A stretch of 64,000 nucleotides of DNA from Sipunculus nudus (taxonomy: Eukaryota; Annelida; Sipuncula; Golfingiida; Sipunculidae), in contig CM049316.1 in assembly GCA_026874595.1 (NCBI GenBank), positions 15,441,839 through 15,505,838 on the forward strand. Direction: 5' to 3'. Both the position numbers and the translations under genes were made by a program. The notes beneath the pieces are model-generated. The model was not told the origin of the DNA, searched no databases, and worked only from the letters and a program-made list of their open reading frames with translations. Positions 1 to 13,300 of this stretch are shown in pieces. Numbering within the stretch: the first letter of the stretch is position 1; the number at the start of each line of letters is the position of its first letter.

Positions 1-37
1 TGAATTTCCAATCCCACTGGATTTTAATCTCCACTGT

Positions 38-152
<115 letters not shown>

Positions 153-241
153 CTGTGTGACACATTTCAAATATATTACATTTGAGTGTAAGGTTTTAAA
201 AATTAAGGTGTAATGTTTCATGTATAGGTCACTTCTTTTAC

Positions 242-380
242 TTGCCCTTTTATCTGGATCTCCCTTTTCTATCTAGATCATCCTCTTCATCTAAATCCCT
301 CTATCTGGATTTGCCCCTTTATCTGAATCTGTCCTTTTATCTGGATCTTCACCTTTATCTGGAACTGCCTCTTTATTTGG
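242..380 (+). repeat. Degenerate ~20-bp tandem repeat (CTTTTATCTGGATCT-like)
   Basis: Roughly seven imperfect units of a C/T-rich motif resembling CTTTTATCTGGATCTGCC run head to tail. The open frame across it repeats Leu-Asp-Leu-Pro and Tyr-Leu only because of this periodicity, so I do not call it a gene. Confidence 0.8.
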
Positions 381-1661
381 TAAGTCATTTGTCATATCCC
401 ACCACCTCCTTAAACTTTCACATAAATCAGTTCAGCAATCTATTGTAATCCTGCAATAGGCCAACAAACAAAAAGAAAATGGTTAAAAGATAACTTTTTT
501 TGTAGAGGTACATGGAACAGGTGAAAACAGAAACATAACTGCATGATCATTGATTTATTATAACCCTTAACCTGTGAGAGACAAGCCAAAAATTCTACCT
601 CTTCTTAATGTCTACAGCTTCACTAACAAGGCCATCAGGAACACTTTAGTATGCACACTGCAAAGTTACATATGTATTTATATGTAGGCCTATCAGACAC
701 ATGGAAAGGCCAACAGTTCTAGGGTTAGATATCTTTTTATACAGGTGTGATAAACCAAATGCTGAACAGATGAGAAACAGGAACACAGAAAAAAACTTGA
801 TAATAATTTTCCCCCATTCCAAACTGGATGTTTACTTGTGTCCTAGTTTTGTAACAGTCAAACCCTTCTCCACTATGAGGTGATTCATTGTATCATATTG
901 TCTTGTTTATTATGAAGCAAGTCTGGATGACTACAATGAAAAGCAGGCATCCAATAATTATTCTCAACAAACTAAACCTGGGGACTAATATAAACATGGT
1001 GTAAAGGGGTCATGTTATGTGAACCTGTGCTGTGGCCTCAAGTGTTTTGAGTGCTACCTGAGAAATAACAATAACAACAAGTAACAATTAGTGCCACATT
1101 CAATATGTGCCTGGTGATAACATAATGTCTGCAGGTGACACAAACTAGCAGCACTCTGTCTGTGTTGATTATATCAGCCATTCAGAACTAAATCCTTATA
1201 ATGAAGATATATCTATGTTCAAGATCTATATATAGCTGATAATAAAAGAAATGTTTGATATGCTTTATAAACCTGGCTTCTCAGCAATTACTTTTTTTAG
1301 GTGGGGAATGAAAAACTCAAAAAGCTATGTATAATAGCCAATCATGATCTTTTGATTGACTGTTATGACAGAAGTCAAAATATAACAATCTTGATATCTG
1401 TCTGATCTGAGGAATTTTTCTTTTAAATTCCCTGACTTTTCCAAGACAGAAAAAATGGTTGGGAACTCTGTAAAGCCACCCCTCACAGAACACTTTTTTT
1501 TATATATTCATAACCAATTAATGCAAATGAACCAATATTGCTTTTTATTGCTCTGACATAAATGAATACCTTACAGAAACATGTAAAACTTTGAATTTGA
1601 CCTAAATAACCTCATTTTATGGTTAGTCTGTGTTCAACACATAAGAAATTTCTTTTAATTT
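381..1661. other. Anonymous AT-rich DNA, no gene seen
   Basis: No long open frame, RNA gene or clear repeat. A short TTCCCTGACTTTTCC-like stretch near 1425-1445 resembles copies near 19340-19770, so the right part may be an old dispersed-repeat fragment. Confidence 0.6.
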
Positions 1662-2289
1662 TATCCCCAGACAAAGTCAGGATACTATGGTTTCAAGGTG
1701 GTCCCGCCGCCGGCGCAGTAAAATCTTGTGAGGAGGATAACTCAAAAAATATTTCACTGATCTTTTTCAAACTTTATATTTGTATAGATATAGGTAAGAG
1801 GACGAAGCCTATTAAAATGGGGTCATGACCTTTGCTAGGAGAGTGAACCTGACCTTGAATAGGTCCATTTTTTCTGAAAATAACACAAATTCTTAAATAT
1901 CTCAAGAAGGCTTGAATGGACTGGCCCAAAAATCAAGGTGACCGAAGATCTTGGATAGCCTTGTGATATGCTGGGTACTAGTGGCACCACCTATTACCCT
2001 TTTCTTGTTTTTACGCCTTTTAATACCCCCATAATTGCCACTTGACAATACTGTGAGCATTATAAGTCAAAAACTAATTGACAGATTTCTTTCATATTAT
2101 GAACATGTAGAGAGATGGGTTATGGGATGAGGTTTACCTTTACCATGAGAGTGGCCTTGACCTTTAATATTTCTATATTTGGCGAAAATCACACACCTCT
2201 TATGATGTCTCCAGTGTTGATAGCCATATGGATTTCAAACATGACTTATGTATGGCCCACCACTAAAGTAAGAACCCTATTGGTTCTAG

Positions 2290-4520
2290 GGTCATGAGGT
2301 CAAAGGTCAAGGTCACTGGACTCACATCTTTAAAGATATTGTGGATGCATTTTAAGTCAAACTTTTCATTCCAGGTCTTCCATCCATGTCAATTTTGGGG
2401 TCACAAGGTCAAAGGTCAAGGCCACAGGAGCTATCTGTCAAAAAATTAGTTTCCAGATGATAATTCCAGTTTTTCTTATGTTTGAATTTCAAACTTTTCT
2501 TATATGTGTCCCATTAAAAAAGCAAGATCCCAATTGATTTTGGGGTCAAGAGGTCAAAGGTCAAGGTCACAGAACACATCTTTAAAAGATTGTGGATGCA
2601 TTTTCAGCCAAACTTTTCATCTCAGACCTTTTATCTTGCAAATATAGTTCACCAGACAATAGAGGAAAACCCCTGTCCATTTGAGGGTTCAAGGTCAAAG
2701 GTGAAGGTTAAAGGAGCCCTCTGTCCAAAAATTAGGTTCCTGGATGATAATTCCAGCTTTGACTGATATATAGATTTCAAACTTGACTTATATATGGCCC
2801 ATCAATAAAGCAAGACCTCTACTGAATTTGAGGTCATGATGTAAGAGGTCAAGGTCACAGGACACACATCTTTGCAAAGATTGTGGATGCATTTTCAGCC
2901 AAACTTTTCATCTTAGACCTTTTATCTTGCACATATAGTTCACCAGCCAATAGAGGAAGATCCCTGTCCATTTTGAGGGCACAAGGTCAAAGGTGAAGGT
3001 CACAGGAGCCATCTGTCCATAAATTAGGTTCCAGCATGATAATTCCAGCTTGGACTGATATATGGATTTCAAACTGTGACTTATATATGGCCCATTAATA
3101 AAACAAGACCTCTATTGATTTCGAGGTCATGATGTCAAAGGTCAAGGTCACAGGCCGCACATCTGTAAAAGGTTGTGGATGCATTTTCAGCCACACTTTT
3201 CATTTCTGACATTTTATCTTGAACATATAGTTCACCTGCCAATAGAGGAAGACCCCTATCAATTTTTAGGTCACTAGGTCAAAGGTGAAGGTCACAGGAG
3301 TAATATGTCCAAAAATTTCCTGATGATTACTCCAGCTTGGAATGATATATGGGTATCAAACTTGACTTATATATGGCCCATCAACAAAGCAAGATTCCTA
3401 TTGATTCTGAGGTCATGAGGGCAAATGTCAAGATCACAGGACACACATCTTTGAAGAGATTGTGGATGCATTTCAGCCAAACTTTTCATTTCAGCCCTTT
3501 TATCTTGAAATATAGTTCACCTGCCAATAGAGAAAGACCCACTCTCCAATTTAAGGTCACCAGGTCAAAGGTGAAGGTCACAGGAGTTATCTGTCCAAAA
3601 ATTAGGTTCTGGGATGAATATTCCAGCTTGGACTGATACATGGATTTCAAACTTGACTTATATATGGCCCATCAATAAAACAAGACCTCTACTGATTTTG
3701 AGGTCATGAGGGCTAAGGTCAAGGTCACAGGACACACATCTTTGAAAAGATTGTGGATGCATTTTCAGCCAAACTTTTCATTTCAGACCTTTTATCTTGA
3801 AATATAGATCACCTGCCAATAGAGGAAGACCCACTCTCCAATTTAAGGTCACCAGGTCAAAGGTGAAGGTCACAGGAGTTATCTGTCCAAAAATTAGGTT
3901 CCGGGATGAATATTCCAGCTTGGACTGATACATGGATTTCAAACTTGACTTATATATGGCCCATCATAAAACAAGACCTCTACTGATTTTGAGGTCATGA
4001 GGGCTAAGGTCAAGGTCACAGGACACACATCTTTGAAAAGATTGTGGATGCATTTTCAGCCAAACTTTTCATTTCAGACCTTTTATCTTGAAATATAGAT
4101 CACCTGCCAATAGAGGAAGACCCACTCTCCAATTTAAGGTCACCAGGTCAAAGGTGAAGGTCACAGGAGTTATCTGTCCAAATATTAGGTTCCGGGATGA
4201 ATATTCCAGCTTGGACTGATACATGGATTTCAAACTTGACCTATATATGGCCCATCAATAAAGCAAGACATCTTTCGATTTTGAGGTCATGAGGGCAAAG
4301 GTCAAGGTCACAGTACAAACATCTTTGAAAAGATTGTGGATACATTTTCAGCAAAACTTTTCATCTCAGACCTTTTATCTTGCACATATAGTTCACCTGC
4401 CAAAAGAGGAAGACCCCTATCCATTTTTAGGTCTCAAGGTCAAAGGTGAAGGTCACAGGAGCCACCTGTCCAAAAATTCATTTCCTGTTGATAACTCCAG
4501 CTTGGACTGATATATGGGTT
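2290..4520 (+). repeat. ~291-bp tandem repeat, about eight copies, rich in AGGTCA
   Basis: The anchor GTGGATGCAT recurs at 2341, 2592, 2883, 3175, 3462, 3753, 4044 and 4336, a spacing of 251 then 287-292 bp. Each unit has one block close to AGGTCAAAGGTCAAGGTCA and a second close to AGGTCAAAGGTGAAGGTCA, about 140 bp apart. Copies around 3460-4200 are nearly identical and the outer ones are more diverged, the usual pattern of unequal exchange. Short open frames here are shadows of the repeat. Confidence 0.93.
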
Positions 4521-4540
4521 TCAAATTTGACTTATGTATT

Positions 4541-4895
4541 GTCCATCCATCTTGGAAAGTTTTTTCATAAACCATACAGGTGGTGCCACCTACCTTCCCA
4601 TTTTTGTAGAATAAATTAATACCCTTTTCTGAGGAGTGATTTGCTCTATTGGCCTAAAAATGGGCATATCCATAAATCTTGGACTCCTACATTTTGTACT
4701 CAAGACTGGTGGTACCATCTGCAAACGTTTTAGCGTGGCGTCCATCTGTACATATGCTTTTGGTGAAAAATGCTCATATCTCAGGATTTGTTCAAGGTAT
4801 TGGTCTGAAATTTGGCATGTCCATCCATCTTGGAAAGTTTTCACGTAAACCACACAGCTGGTGCCACCTACCTAACAGTTTCTGTAAAATAAATT
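4541..4895 (+). repeat. 278-bp module, two diverged copies
   Basis: GTCCATCCATCTTGGAAAGT starts at 4541 and again at 4819. Both copies continue into a GGTGCCACCTACC motif and an AATAAATTAAT stretch. The second copy is cut short near 4950. It looks like the right-hand part of composite repeat E. Confidence 0.8.
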
Positions 4896-5099
4896 AATGC
4901 TCTTTCCTCAAAAGAGATTCAACATATTGGCCTCCATATTTGGTGAAAAATATTGTTTTTCACATTGATAGATGGAAGAAACCATGGTCGCTTGCTAAGT
5001 GTCAGTATATGCTGATGAAGATGGGGTGGCCTATTCTTAAAGGGAGGGGGCATTTATTGTCTGGGGATACTATGGTACCTGTGGTGCCAAGAAATATCT

Positions 5100-5704
5100 A
5101 GTTAAATCTGCATATACTCCAGAACCTGAAATAACTTTGGACTGGTTGAATGCTGGATCTTAAAGCAAGGGAAGCAATACCAGTACCTTAAATAATTAGC
5201 TATGGTGACCATAGCTATCACAAAATTCCTTGAATTTTTTTGATATTCCTTAAAAATCACAGAATCCTATAAATCTTGAGGCATGCCAAGATTTTTCACT
5301 GACCAAAATGAAATAATTTTTCTTCTGACCACTGGCAACCAATGCCCCTGGCATGTTTCTCATTTTCATATTACATGAGACCAGTTTCAAAATGGTTTGT
5401 AGTTGCTCTCAGACAGGTCATGTATTACTCTCCTTTCATTATTTATTGCCTCCTCAAGGAGGGTATGCATTCAGTCCCATTTGTGTGTTTGTTCAGAATA
5501 TTACTTGCACAATCATGAATGGAATCCCATGGAATTTCCAGGGCATCTTGGAAATGGGCCAGAGAAGACTCAATTAAATTTTGGTGTGGGTGCAGCTCAT
5601 GATTGAGATCCTGGAAGAACTTCCAGGAATATTTACAATTGTGCAGTCACATATGCCCAACTGAACATGGGAATACTGGCCGAATACATGATACAAAAAC
5701 ACTA
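5100..5704. other. Anonymous DNA with weak dispersed-repeat similarity
   Basis: No gene seen. Around 5220-5345 the sequence resembles the inverse of the CCCTGACTTTTCC / TGGCGACC text near 19670-19810, suggesting an old dispersed-repeat fragment. The remainder is not recognised. Confidence 0.5.
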
Positions 5705-6326
5705 TAGTCCGTTCCAGCACCCCTGTCCACCTGTTTTTTCGCGATTATCTCTACATAAGACAAACTTGCAAAATAATATTTGCACCAATGGCATGAAGAG
5801 GCAAAAGCGTAATTTTTGGTACCTTACCTACTAAAAATATAAATATTATTCACTTTAAGGCCTGGCTGACATATCTCATATATATCCGTGGTTCATGGCG
5901 TCCCTAATAAGTGGCCATTGTTTATCCTCCTTGGATATGGATATTAAGTAATGTGACATAACAGTGAAGCGCGTGCATGCGGAGAATACAAGTCACGCTG
6001 TAAACAGGGGTCGGGAGCTCTTGATTATTGGTCCCATGAATATGGGCACCTCTTTAGTAAGTCACGTCTATTATGATGTCATCACTAATCCCTGATATGC
6101 CCATTTCACAGATTAGTGGCACGATGTCGCTACAGAATAGACTTGTTACTCATAAAATGCTTTTAAATTGTTTATAGGAAAATGATATAAGGTACGCTAT
6201 TATTTCCATAACAGTTAATTACGCTTTTTCCTCTTTCTGCCCTAAGATCAAAAAGTTTGGACGTTCTTTGATTATCAAAAAAATAATCACGAAAAATCAG
6301 GTGGACAGGGGTGCTGGAACGGACTA
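5705..6326. mobile_element. 622-bp MITE-like element, TA target duplication
   Basis: The left end TAGTCCGTTCCAGCACCCCT is matched by its reverse complement at the right end, and the match runs on for about 45 bp with two or three differences. Weaker inverted similarity (GAAGAGGCAAAAGCGTAA) continues to about 140 bp inside. TA is present immediately outside both ends (5703-5704 and 6327-6328). There is no transposase frame. The TA duplication suggests Tc1/mariner-type or another TA-targeting transposase supplied in trans, which is inference. The 66-codon minus frame over the right half is not a gene. Confidence 0.88.
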
Positions 6327-6329
6327 TAG

Positions 6330-8040
6330 TTGGGGCAACATATGCATCAATGAACTTTGGAATATGGGCCATAAAGTTAATGAAAACTTAGCGTGCAGAA
6401 TACACCATTTTAAGGACTGCCCACATGATGGAGGACTGCATTCCTGAGAATGCATATTTCTTGTTTACATATATTAAATCCTGATTACAGGATTCAGTTT
6501 ACTCCTGAGAGGTGTAGAATCTGTTTACTGAATATTAAAATAAGCTCTCTTCAAAGCATCTTCCTGTAATTAATACAATATTGTTAAATGTTAAGTTGTA
6601 CAGTAATAAACCAAGTACTATCAGATAACTGTTCATAAGGAGACTTAATTTAGTGACAATCGTTAAAATGACAGAATTTGATCTTTGACCAAATTTAAGG
6701 CCAGTTCTAGCCATGCTAGAGTATTCTTTACCACACAGCTGTCAGCAATAGGCAGCACAGCCTCAGCTGCTGCAGAGAGATAAGGAAACAATAGTTCTTT
6801 TGATGCAATTCCCTAAAGATTCAATAAAATTTACTATGATATCATTTCATTCAGAAAAGTGCTTACATACAGAATATGTACTTTATAAACCCCTGTCTTG
6901 AAACCAAACAGAATCACAGTGAAAGATACCTTTCAACTAGATTACATAAAGATGAAGAAATTTTACATGTTTCCAACAAATATTACTTGAATGCACTTAG
7001 TGACTCCAAAAGCAGTAAAGCTTAATTTGAATCTGTATGCTGACAGGCCTCTATTATAAAATAAAGTTTTTGCAAGCTTTGAGCAGCTTCAACTGGGAAT
7101 AAGAATGGAGCAAACAGTCACAGGGTTCCAGCTGCTGTTCAAGATAACCTCTTGACATCCTCATGGTCAGCTCATCATTAATAATCTGCATCTGGGCTTC
7201 CCCATCTCCTAATCTTGAGCTTCTACATTAAATGTAAGTCCACAGTCTACTGAAAGGATCAACAACTGACACAGGCATCTAGGTATGACATCTGACTAAT
7301 AATAGGGTGTTAGTAGAAGGTCAGAAACATTTCAACGATGAATTCCCTCAAGTTTCTCTGAGAAATTTGACAAAAAGTTCCCAAAGAAACCAATCATGCC
7401 TCCTCACACTCCCAGCACGAGCATGTCATATATGTCAATTACTGCTACCATTAAGTTATACATCCGAGATATTCAAAACCAAATTGTGGCTTCCCAAAAA
7501 GTCCATTTGGTTTCAATACTTGTATATCTTTACAGTACCACCTACTGCATAAAGCTGTTCCTTCTTGGTCATTTATAATGCTCTGTATTTTCCAGATATT
7601 TAATTAATAGTCCAATATCAACAGCTTGCACCATGGAAAACTGATTCTCATCTTCATGCTATCACTCATCTCACGATTGTTCAATAAGGATCAAATCTTA
7701 TTATCTTATACAAATCATACTCCCCTTCTGCACCTATTTTCTTTATTCTACATCCACATGGCCAGGGGTGGTTATTTAATATAAGCTGCTTAATCTATGG
7801 CTGCTAATCTTGAAGCCTGAGGTGTTGCTGCTGGATCCTGAAGCTCTGATACCTGTAGGTTTTTTTCCTGATACAGACCTACAGAGACAGCTGTTTTAAC
7901 CATCCCACATCCTGTTCTCTCCTTTGATAGCCTGGAGATTACTAACACCTGGCAGGCCAGGATGCTGCCCTTGTTTTCTTATTGCATCATGTGAATATTA
8001 CATAATAAATAAAAAGGAGACAACTAGTATAGCACTCAGT
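6330..8040. other. Non-repetitive DNA, no gene seen
   Basis: No convincing open frame or RNA gene. Stretches at 7080-7230 and 7840-7980 are less AT-rich than their surroundings and look like ordinary unique sequence. The open frames at 7307-7578 overlap each other and have no recognisable domain. Confidence 0.5.
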
Positions 8041-8566
8041 ATAGATAGAGCCTGGGGGAAACTATCCCACTGGATTGATCCATTCATCTGAACCTCCACG
8101 TCATTCCACAAAATTTTGGGGGGATTGGTTCAGTAATTTATACATAATCGTGCTAACAGACATACAATCATGGCTGAAAACAAACCCTCCATTGTGGAGG
8201 TAAATGTATTAGATAAACAATTAATATCAAGCAAATTTGTGGAATTTTCTATCCCCTGCTTCCGCCTCTTATTGTCCCCTGCTTGCCTTTTCAATAAGTT
8301 TAGTTTTATTTTTTCCCTGAAGATGTCTCCACATGTAATAAGATTTGTTGTGAATTAGGATTTTTTTTTGGAGCTGGTGATAATAAATTTTCAGACAGAC
8401 ACTCCAAAACCAATCCCAACCTAGGATGCATGAGAGCAATCACTGACCCAAATTTGAATGAAATTGGATAATATTATTTAGGAAAGTTATCACACAGAAA
8501 TGAAAACCTGACGGACAGACAAACCAAATTCAATGTTCCCTGTTTCGCGGAAGCGGGGGACAAAAA
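8040..8566 (+). mobile_element. Dispersed element F, 3' part with terminal hairpin
   Basis: The block ends in ACCTGACGGACAGAC, a hairpin at 8535-8561 (an 11-base stem if G-T pairs are allowed, loop CGCGG) and AAAAA. This is the same tail layout as families A, C and D in this window. The left limit is not defined; similar degenerate text reaches back to about 8040. No coding capacity. Confidence 0.5.
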
Positions 8567-8716
8567 GTTGGAGGTCTATGTGCATGAATCAAGGCCTCTG
8601 ATCTGATCCCAGTTCAATAGCAAACACATTCAACAAGGACATCTGTTGGGCAGGCCAGGTGAACCATAGTTTTGCAAATGTCATTTTGCAACAGTTTCCA
8701 TTAAATTTCTGCTTAT

Positions 8717-10298
8717 ATATGGGTATTTCTACAAAAAATGTCGCATTTCATGTCCCGAAACTATATTTGTTACTGAGAAATTAGCAAATGCTAAAAATGA
8801 TATGAATAACTATTCAGATTGTTGCTAAAGATATAACCATTATTATGAGATAAAAATAATTTAAATCAGGGCAGAAATACATAAAGAAAAAAAGCTGCAA
8901 ATGTTACAATACCCTTAAATTTCCGTTGTCCCTTTCTCTCGGATCTTAAATTCAAAACAGCGTTTTTCTGTAACCACTGTTCCATTTATATAGATTTTGT
9001 TTTCCACGTTGTAACAGCGATGAATGTTTATTAAGATGATATTTTTGCTTGATTTTTCCTGACCGTTTTGTTTTTAATACAAAAATTTGGATATAAAAAG
9101 TAAATATTCTCGGCACCGTTACCTGACCTTTTGACCTTGGAGCGCGTGAACAGAAATCACTTTGCTGATGCAGGGAGCAGCGTTTATTAGAGTTCAGGAA
9201 ATTTTGTACACATAATCCACAATTAAATTTAGTAACTGTCATATCAGTGTTCTCTGTTAATCATTAAAGGGTTAAAAAAATCACTGTATGTTTATTTGGA
9301 CTCGACACCGTTACACCTGCGAAAAATAAACTGTCACATATAACACTTCGAAAATGGCTACCTCTTGTTGTTCTAGTAGTGATAACTTGTGCTGCCCTCT
9401 TAGGCACGGTATGGAAGTAATTTTTGTCCTGCATTTAATGTATAGATGAAAAAAACTCAGCACCGTTACCACTCGAAACCGTTACCTGCATGAAAAATAA
9501 CGGTGTTGAGAGCAAGGTAACGGTGTCGAGAACTTGGTATTAAAACAAATTATTGAAATAGAATTTGAAACATATTTTGGGCTAAATATTTTAAACATTT
9601 GCGTTTCTTCTATTCAAACAGGCATTTGCTTGTTTTATTACATAATACTGGTATTCAAGTAGTCACTACGGTTATTTTTACTTCAGAAGCTTGACTCCGT
9701 TACCTATGCTCAACACCGTTATCTATGCTCAACACCGTTACCCAGAGGATTTAAAACCATGTTTAAATTTTATTTTTTGTGGATTCAAAAAAATTATCAA
9801 GGTATTTCGACTTAAATTCTGAAGGTAGATGTACCAAAGTACTTTGTCCAGTAAATCCCTGCAAATGCACCCCTCTGGAAGCAAAAATAGGAATAGAGAC
9901 AATTTTTGTTTTCAAAAGTTAATTAAAAAGAAGAAAATATGTTCTTTTTTACACACTTTTTTTTGTTAAATTCATAGCTGAAATTTATTTTTTTATTTTA
10001 TCAAAGGCTATTAATTTTAATTTTATCGAAAATCACAAAAAAACCTAGTCAAAACAATGTCTGAAATGTGCAAGTGAGATTTTACTGCGTGTCACGGTGT
10101 CGAGAAAAAGGTTCATATTTTCCCCTTACCTGGACTATTTAAAAAAAAAAGGAAACTGAAAAGTGCACTACTTGCATTATTTTACAATTCTAACGATATT
10201 TTTCTACAAATTAAGTATTGTTATATTTAAATCAAGATTAAAAAAAAATCACCAAGAGAACCCTTGAAATGCGACGTTTTCTGTAGAAATACCCATAT
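8717..10298. mobile_element. 1.58-kb inverted-repeat element with internal CTCGACACCGTTACC motifs
   Basis: ATATGGGTATTTCTACA at 8717 pairs with its reverse complement ending at 10298. The inverted match covers about 35 bp with roughly three differences, through GTCGCATTTCA. Between the ends lie ten copies of a 12-15-bp motif close to CTCGACACCGTTACC, in both orientations. No clear target duplication is visible. The 96-codon minus frame at 8952-9242 is unrecognised and has no transposase hallmarks, so the element looks non-autonomous. Confidence 0.75.
9109..10104. repeat. Ten interspersed copies of CTCGACACCGTTACC-like motif
   Basis: Forward copies start near 9109, 9301, 9456, 9472, 9691, 9709 and 9728. 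Reverse copies (GGTAACGGTGTCGAG) lie near 9499, 9516 and 10093. ACCGTTA is the most constant part. Two forward copies face two reverse copies between 9456 and 9530, so this stretch could fold as a cruciform. Multiple short sites of this kind are typical of protein-binding arrays, but no binder is known to me. Confidence 0.85.
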
Positions 10299-10304
10299 GC
10301 AACC

Positions 10305-13300
10305 AACCACCTTATGTTATGTGGTTTTTCTGTTGCAATCAGGGCTGTGTTTACAAATAGCTTGTTGATAAACAAGTCCACAGTTCCATCACAGAAGTGT
10401 GATAAGAATTTATCCTAAACGTAATCACCAATAGATCATTAACATGTAAGCTGAGCAATCACACACGAAAAAAAAGGTAAATGTGGCAGCCTGTTCATTC
10501 TTGTAGCTTGTCTCTGCTTCCTGGGAGCAACAACCAAGCAGCCACACAAGGCGCTAGAAGGGTATTTGATCTGTATTTGCCTACTGCCCATGGCATGACC
10601 AGTATCACACAAATTCTATAGAAAAGGCATGTGAACAGCTGGCTATAAACATCACAGGGACCACAAAGCTGCCACTAATGACATGACACATACACAGAGG
10701 TTCACTGATTATGCCTGTAAGCAGTTGTTGTGTTGTGTCTTGAGGTTTAGACACAACTGATTAAGTACACATACCTTATATAAATTGGTTAGAAACAGGT
10801 GTACAGGCCTAGTATGTAACCACATAAACAGAAATAAACATCTTAAGGTGCATGCAGGCCTTAATTATTAGTGCACAACCCTAAACTTCAATCTCAGGAC
10901 TCAACTAATGCATGAGAACTAAAAAGCCTCCAGAAATCTGGTACCTGGTAATGGTATCCTTTAATAATATACTCAGGATATTTCAATTATGACAAATGAC
11001 CAGTGCACCTTCAATTACTGGGCAAATAACATGTTGTTAATATTATACAAAGACATGGAGAATAAACAATGTTTCTAATTATATGTCAGGCATAAACATA
11101 TTATACAACAGAAACAAAGAGTTTAAGGCAAAATCACCTTTACTGCCCTTGTCTTTGCTATATACAGAATGTGATTAAATTCATGATGACTGTATATGTT
11201 TATAGTTATATACAAACCTTTTACACAAATTTACAACAGCTCACACAGGTTACACAAATCAGAATCAGAAATTCATTATTTCTGATACCTTGATATCCCT
11301 AATTTACAAATTTTATGGTGTACTTTATTCAATTTACATAATTTTTGCATTAGACCATATGATTATCCTTTAAGGAAAAAAAAAACCAATTGGTGATTGG
11401 ATTTAGTTATATAGCTGTACATGAAAATAAGAAATTCATTATTTTTCCAGTAATTGTATCTCTAACATTTTGCTAGTTTACTTTTTTTTTAAATTTTATA
11501 TATTGGTGGCAATTAACAGATGAATTAGGTCATTCAATTATAACATCAAACAGTATTAATTAGGCTTAAAATCTACATGCTCCAGGTGCACCTTTGAAAT
11601 AAAACCTACATGCACCTAAAGATTTCAACATGCACCTTGTAAGACTAGTGAGAAAATTTGCTTGTTATGGAGTTTATGTTGCTCAAAGAATAGAAATGCT
11701 AATTTATGATTGTGATGTTTGTGAATAGTGAAAAAATAAGATACTGCACCAACATTTTTTTCATTGGTTATAAAATGTGAGCATGGTGCACCCTCCGTAT
11801 GATTTCTACCTGCAAAAAAAGAAAATGTACTTGCAAATGTGTACATGTTTATCCTCTATTTTGCATACTGTTAAAATGAAATCAGGAATATTCTTTTTTC
11901 AGATACATTGCATCCTGCAAGCAGCTTTCAGCTTACAGTTATCTGAATTCTTTAATTAACATGAATGCATTGGTGCGCTAAGAGTTTGGTCAATGTTTAA
12001 TAAGAACAATAAAGCCATATGACTAAAGTTTAAATTGCTGAATGATCCTTCCTTGATTTATATTTTAGTTATATTTCAATAATAGTCATGGCTGACATCT
12101 TTAAAAATCATATTTAAATATAGATTAGATATATCATTATGCTTCAGATATTGTCATTATCATTAATATTTATTGTGATATACTAACAGTTTTTTAGTTT
12201 TTTAATTTCTTGAAAACATAATGTCAATAAAGTTTTTCCGAATGTGTTGCAACACTGATTTTTTTACTTCTATATTAAGAGAGAGAGAGAGGATGACTTC
12301 ATTAATTAAGATGCCTGACATAAAATAGCATCTGATGTACTTGGCCTCTAGCAGCCATAGTGCATTCTCCCGAAATAATCCTTATAAGAACTGAAATTTC
12401 CTTGACAGGTATTATTTGTTTCTATTTTTATGTACCACATGATATCAGGTCCAATCTTCCTGAAAAGACTTTAACTACAGTCAGTCAAGCTGGATGTTTT
12501 TATGAGTGTGTCCGAAATTTCTGTAAAACGCCATGCACTCAAACTTCGCAGTGAACAATGATAGCAGTCATTTGTTAAGATTAACCAGCTTTATAAAAAC
12601 CTTGATCAGAAATGTCAAACGTACACAGCAGGCTAACCATCAGGCATGTGGTCCCCACCCACTCTCACTTTCAGGGGCCCTCAGGGTACCCAGCAGAACG
12701 ACAATGCAGCAGCCCACAAAAGCGGAGACCTCTGGCAGAGTGTACTAATGTGGCATAATACCAGTGCCCTCTGGATGTCTGCTAATTGACTTCAAAGGGA
12801 CTGTGTCCTGTTGACGTTATGCTTATTGCAAAATTTCATTATCTGCTTGAAAATTATTTCTTAATTAGTTATTTTCCTGTTCAAAATTACCACCAACCCC
12901 TTATTTTACAAGTTATTAATTAGACTTGATGATCCTGATTTGCACCATATTTTTAACATAATAATCATACAGGATTTGACATTACCCCAACCCATGGAGA
13001 CAACGCCTTTGCATTTTGTTGTAACAGACCTACCTTATGATTCAATGTGTGATGTTCTAGGTAACTTATGTTTGTAATGGTGTATTTAGGCTTCTTATAT
13101 TGGAATTCATGGTGTCTCTTAGTGTAATAATGATGTGTTTTTTTGCATGAACATTCAGCCATTAATCTATGGCACTTATTTATGTGAAAATTAGTGGTTA
13201 GGTTAATGGCAGCTGGACTGAGAACAGATAATTAAAGCTTCTACATGTTAGATTTTGGAGTCATAGAGCTTTGTACATTTAATTAAATAAGTTATGAAAT

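Larger units (their letters stand above)
1662..5069. mobile_element. Composite dispersed repeat E with tandem core (boundaries tentative)
   Basis: The sequence TATCCCCAGACAA at 1662-1674 has its exact reverse complement at 5057-5069, giving 13-bp inverted ends to a 3.4-kb block. The interior holds loosely related ~300-bp modules rich in GGTCA and GGTGCCACC motifs, then the regular 291-bp array (2290-4520), then two copies of a 278-bp module (4541-4890). Text just inside the left end (GGATACTATGGT) also occurs directly at the right end, so the true termini could be direct repeats rather than inverted ones. No transposase frame is present, so it would be non-autonomous if mobile. Confidence 0.45.
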
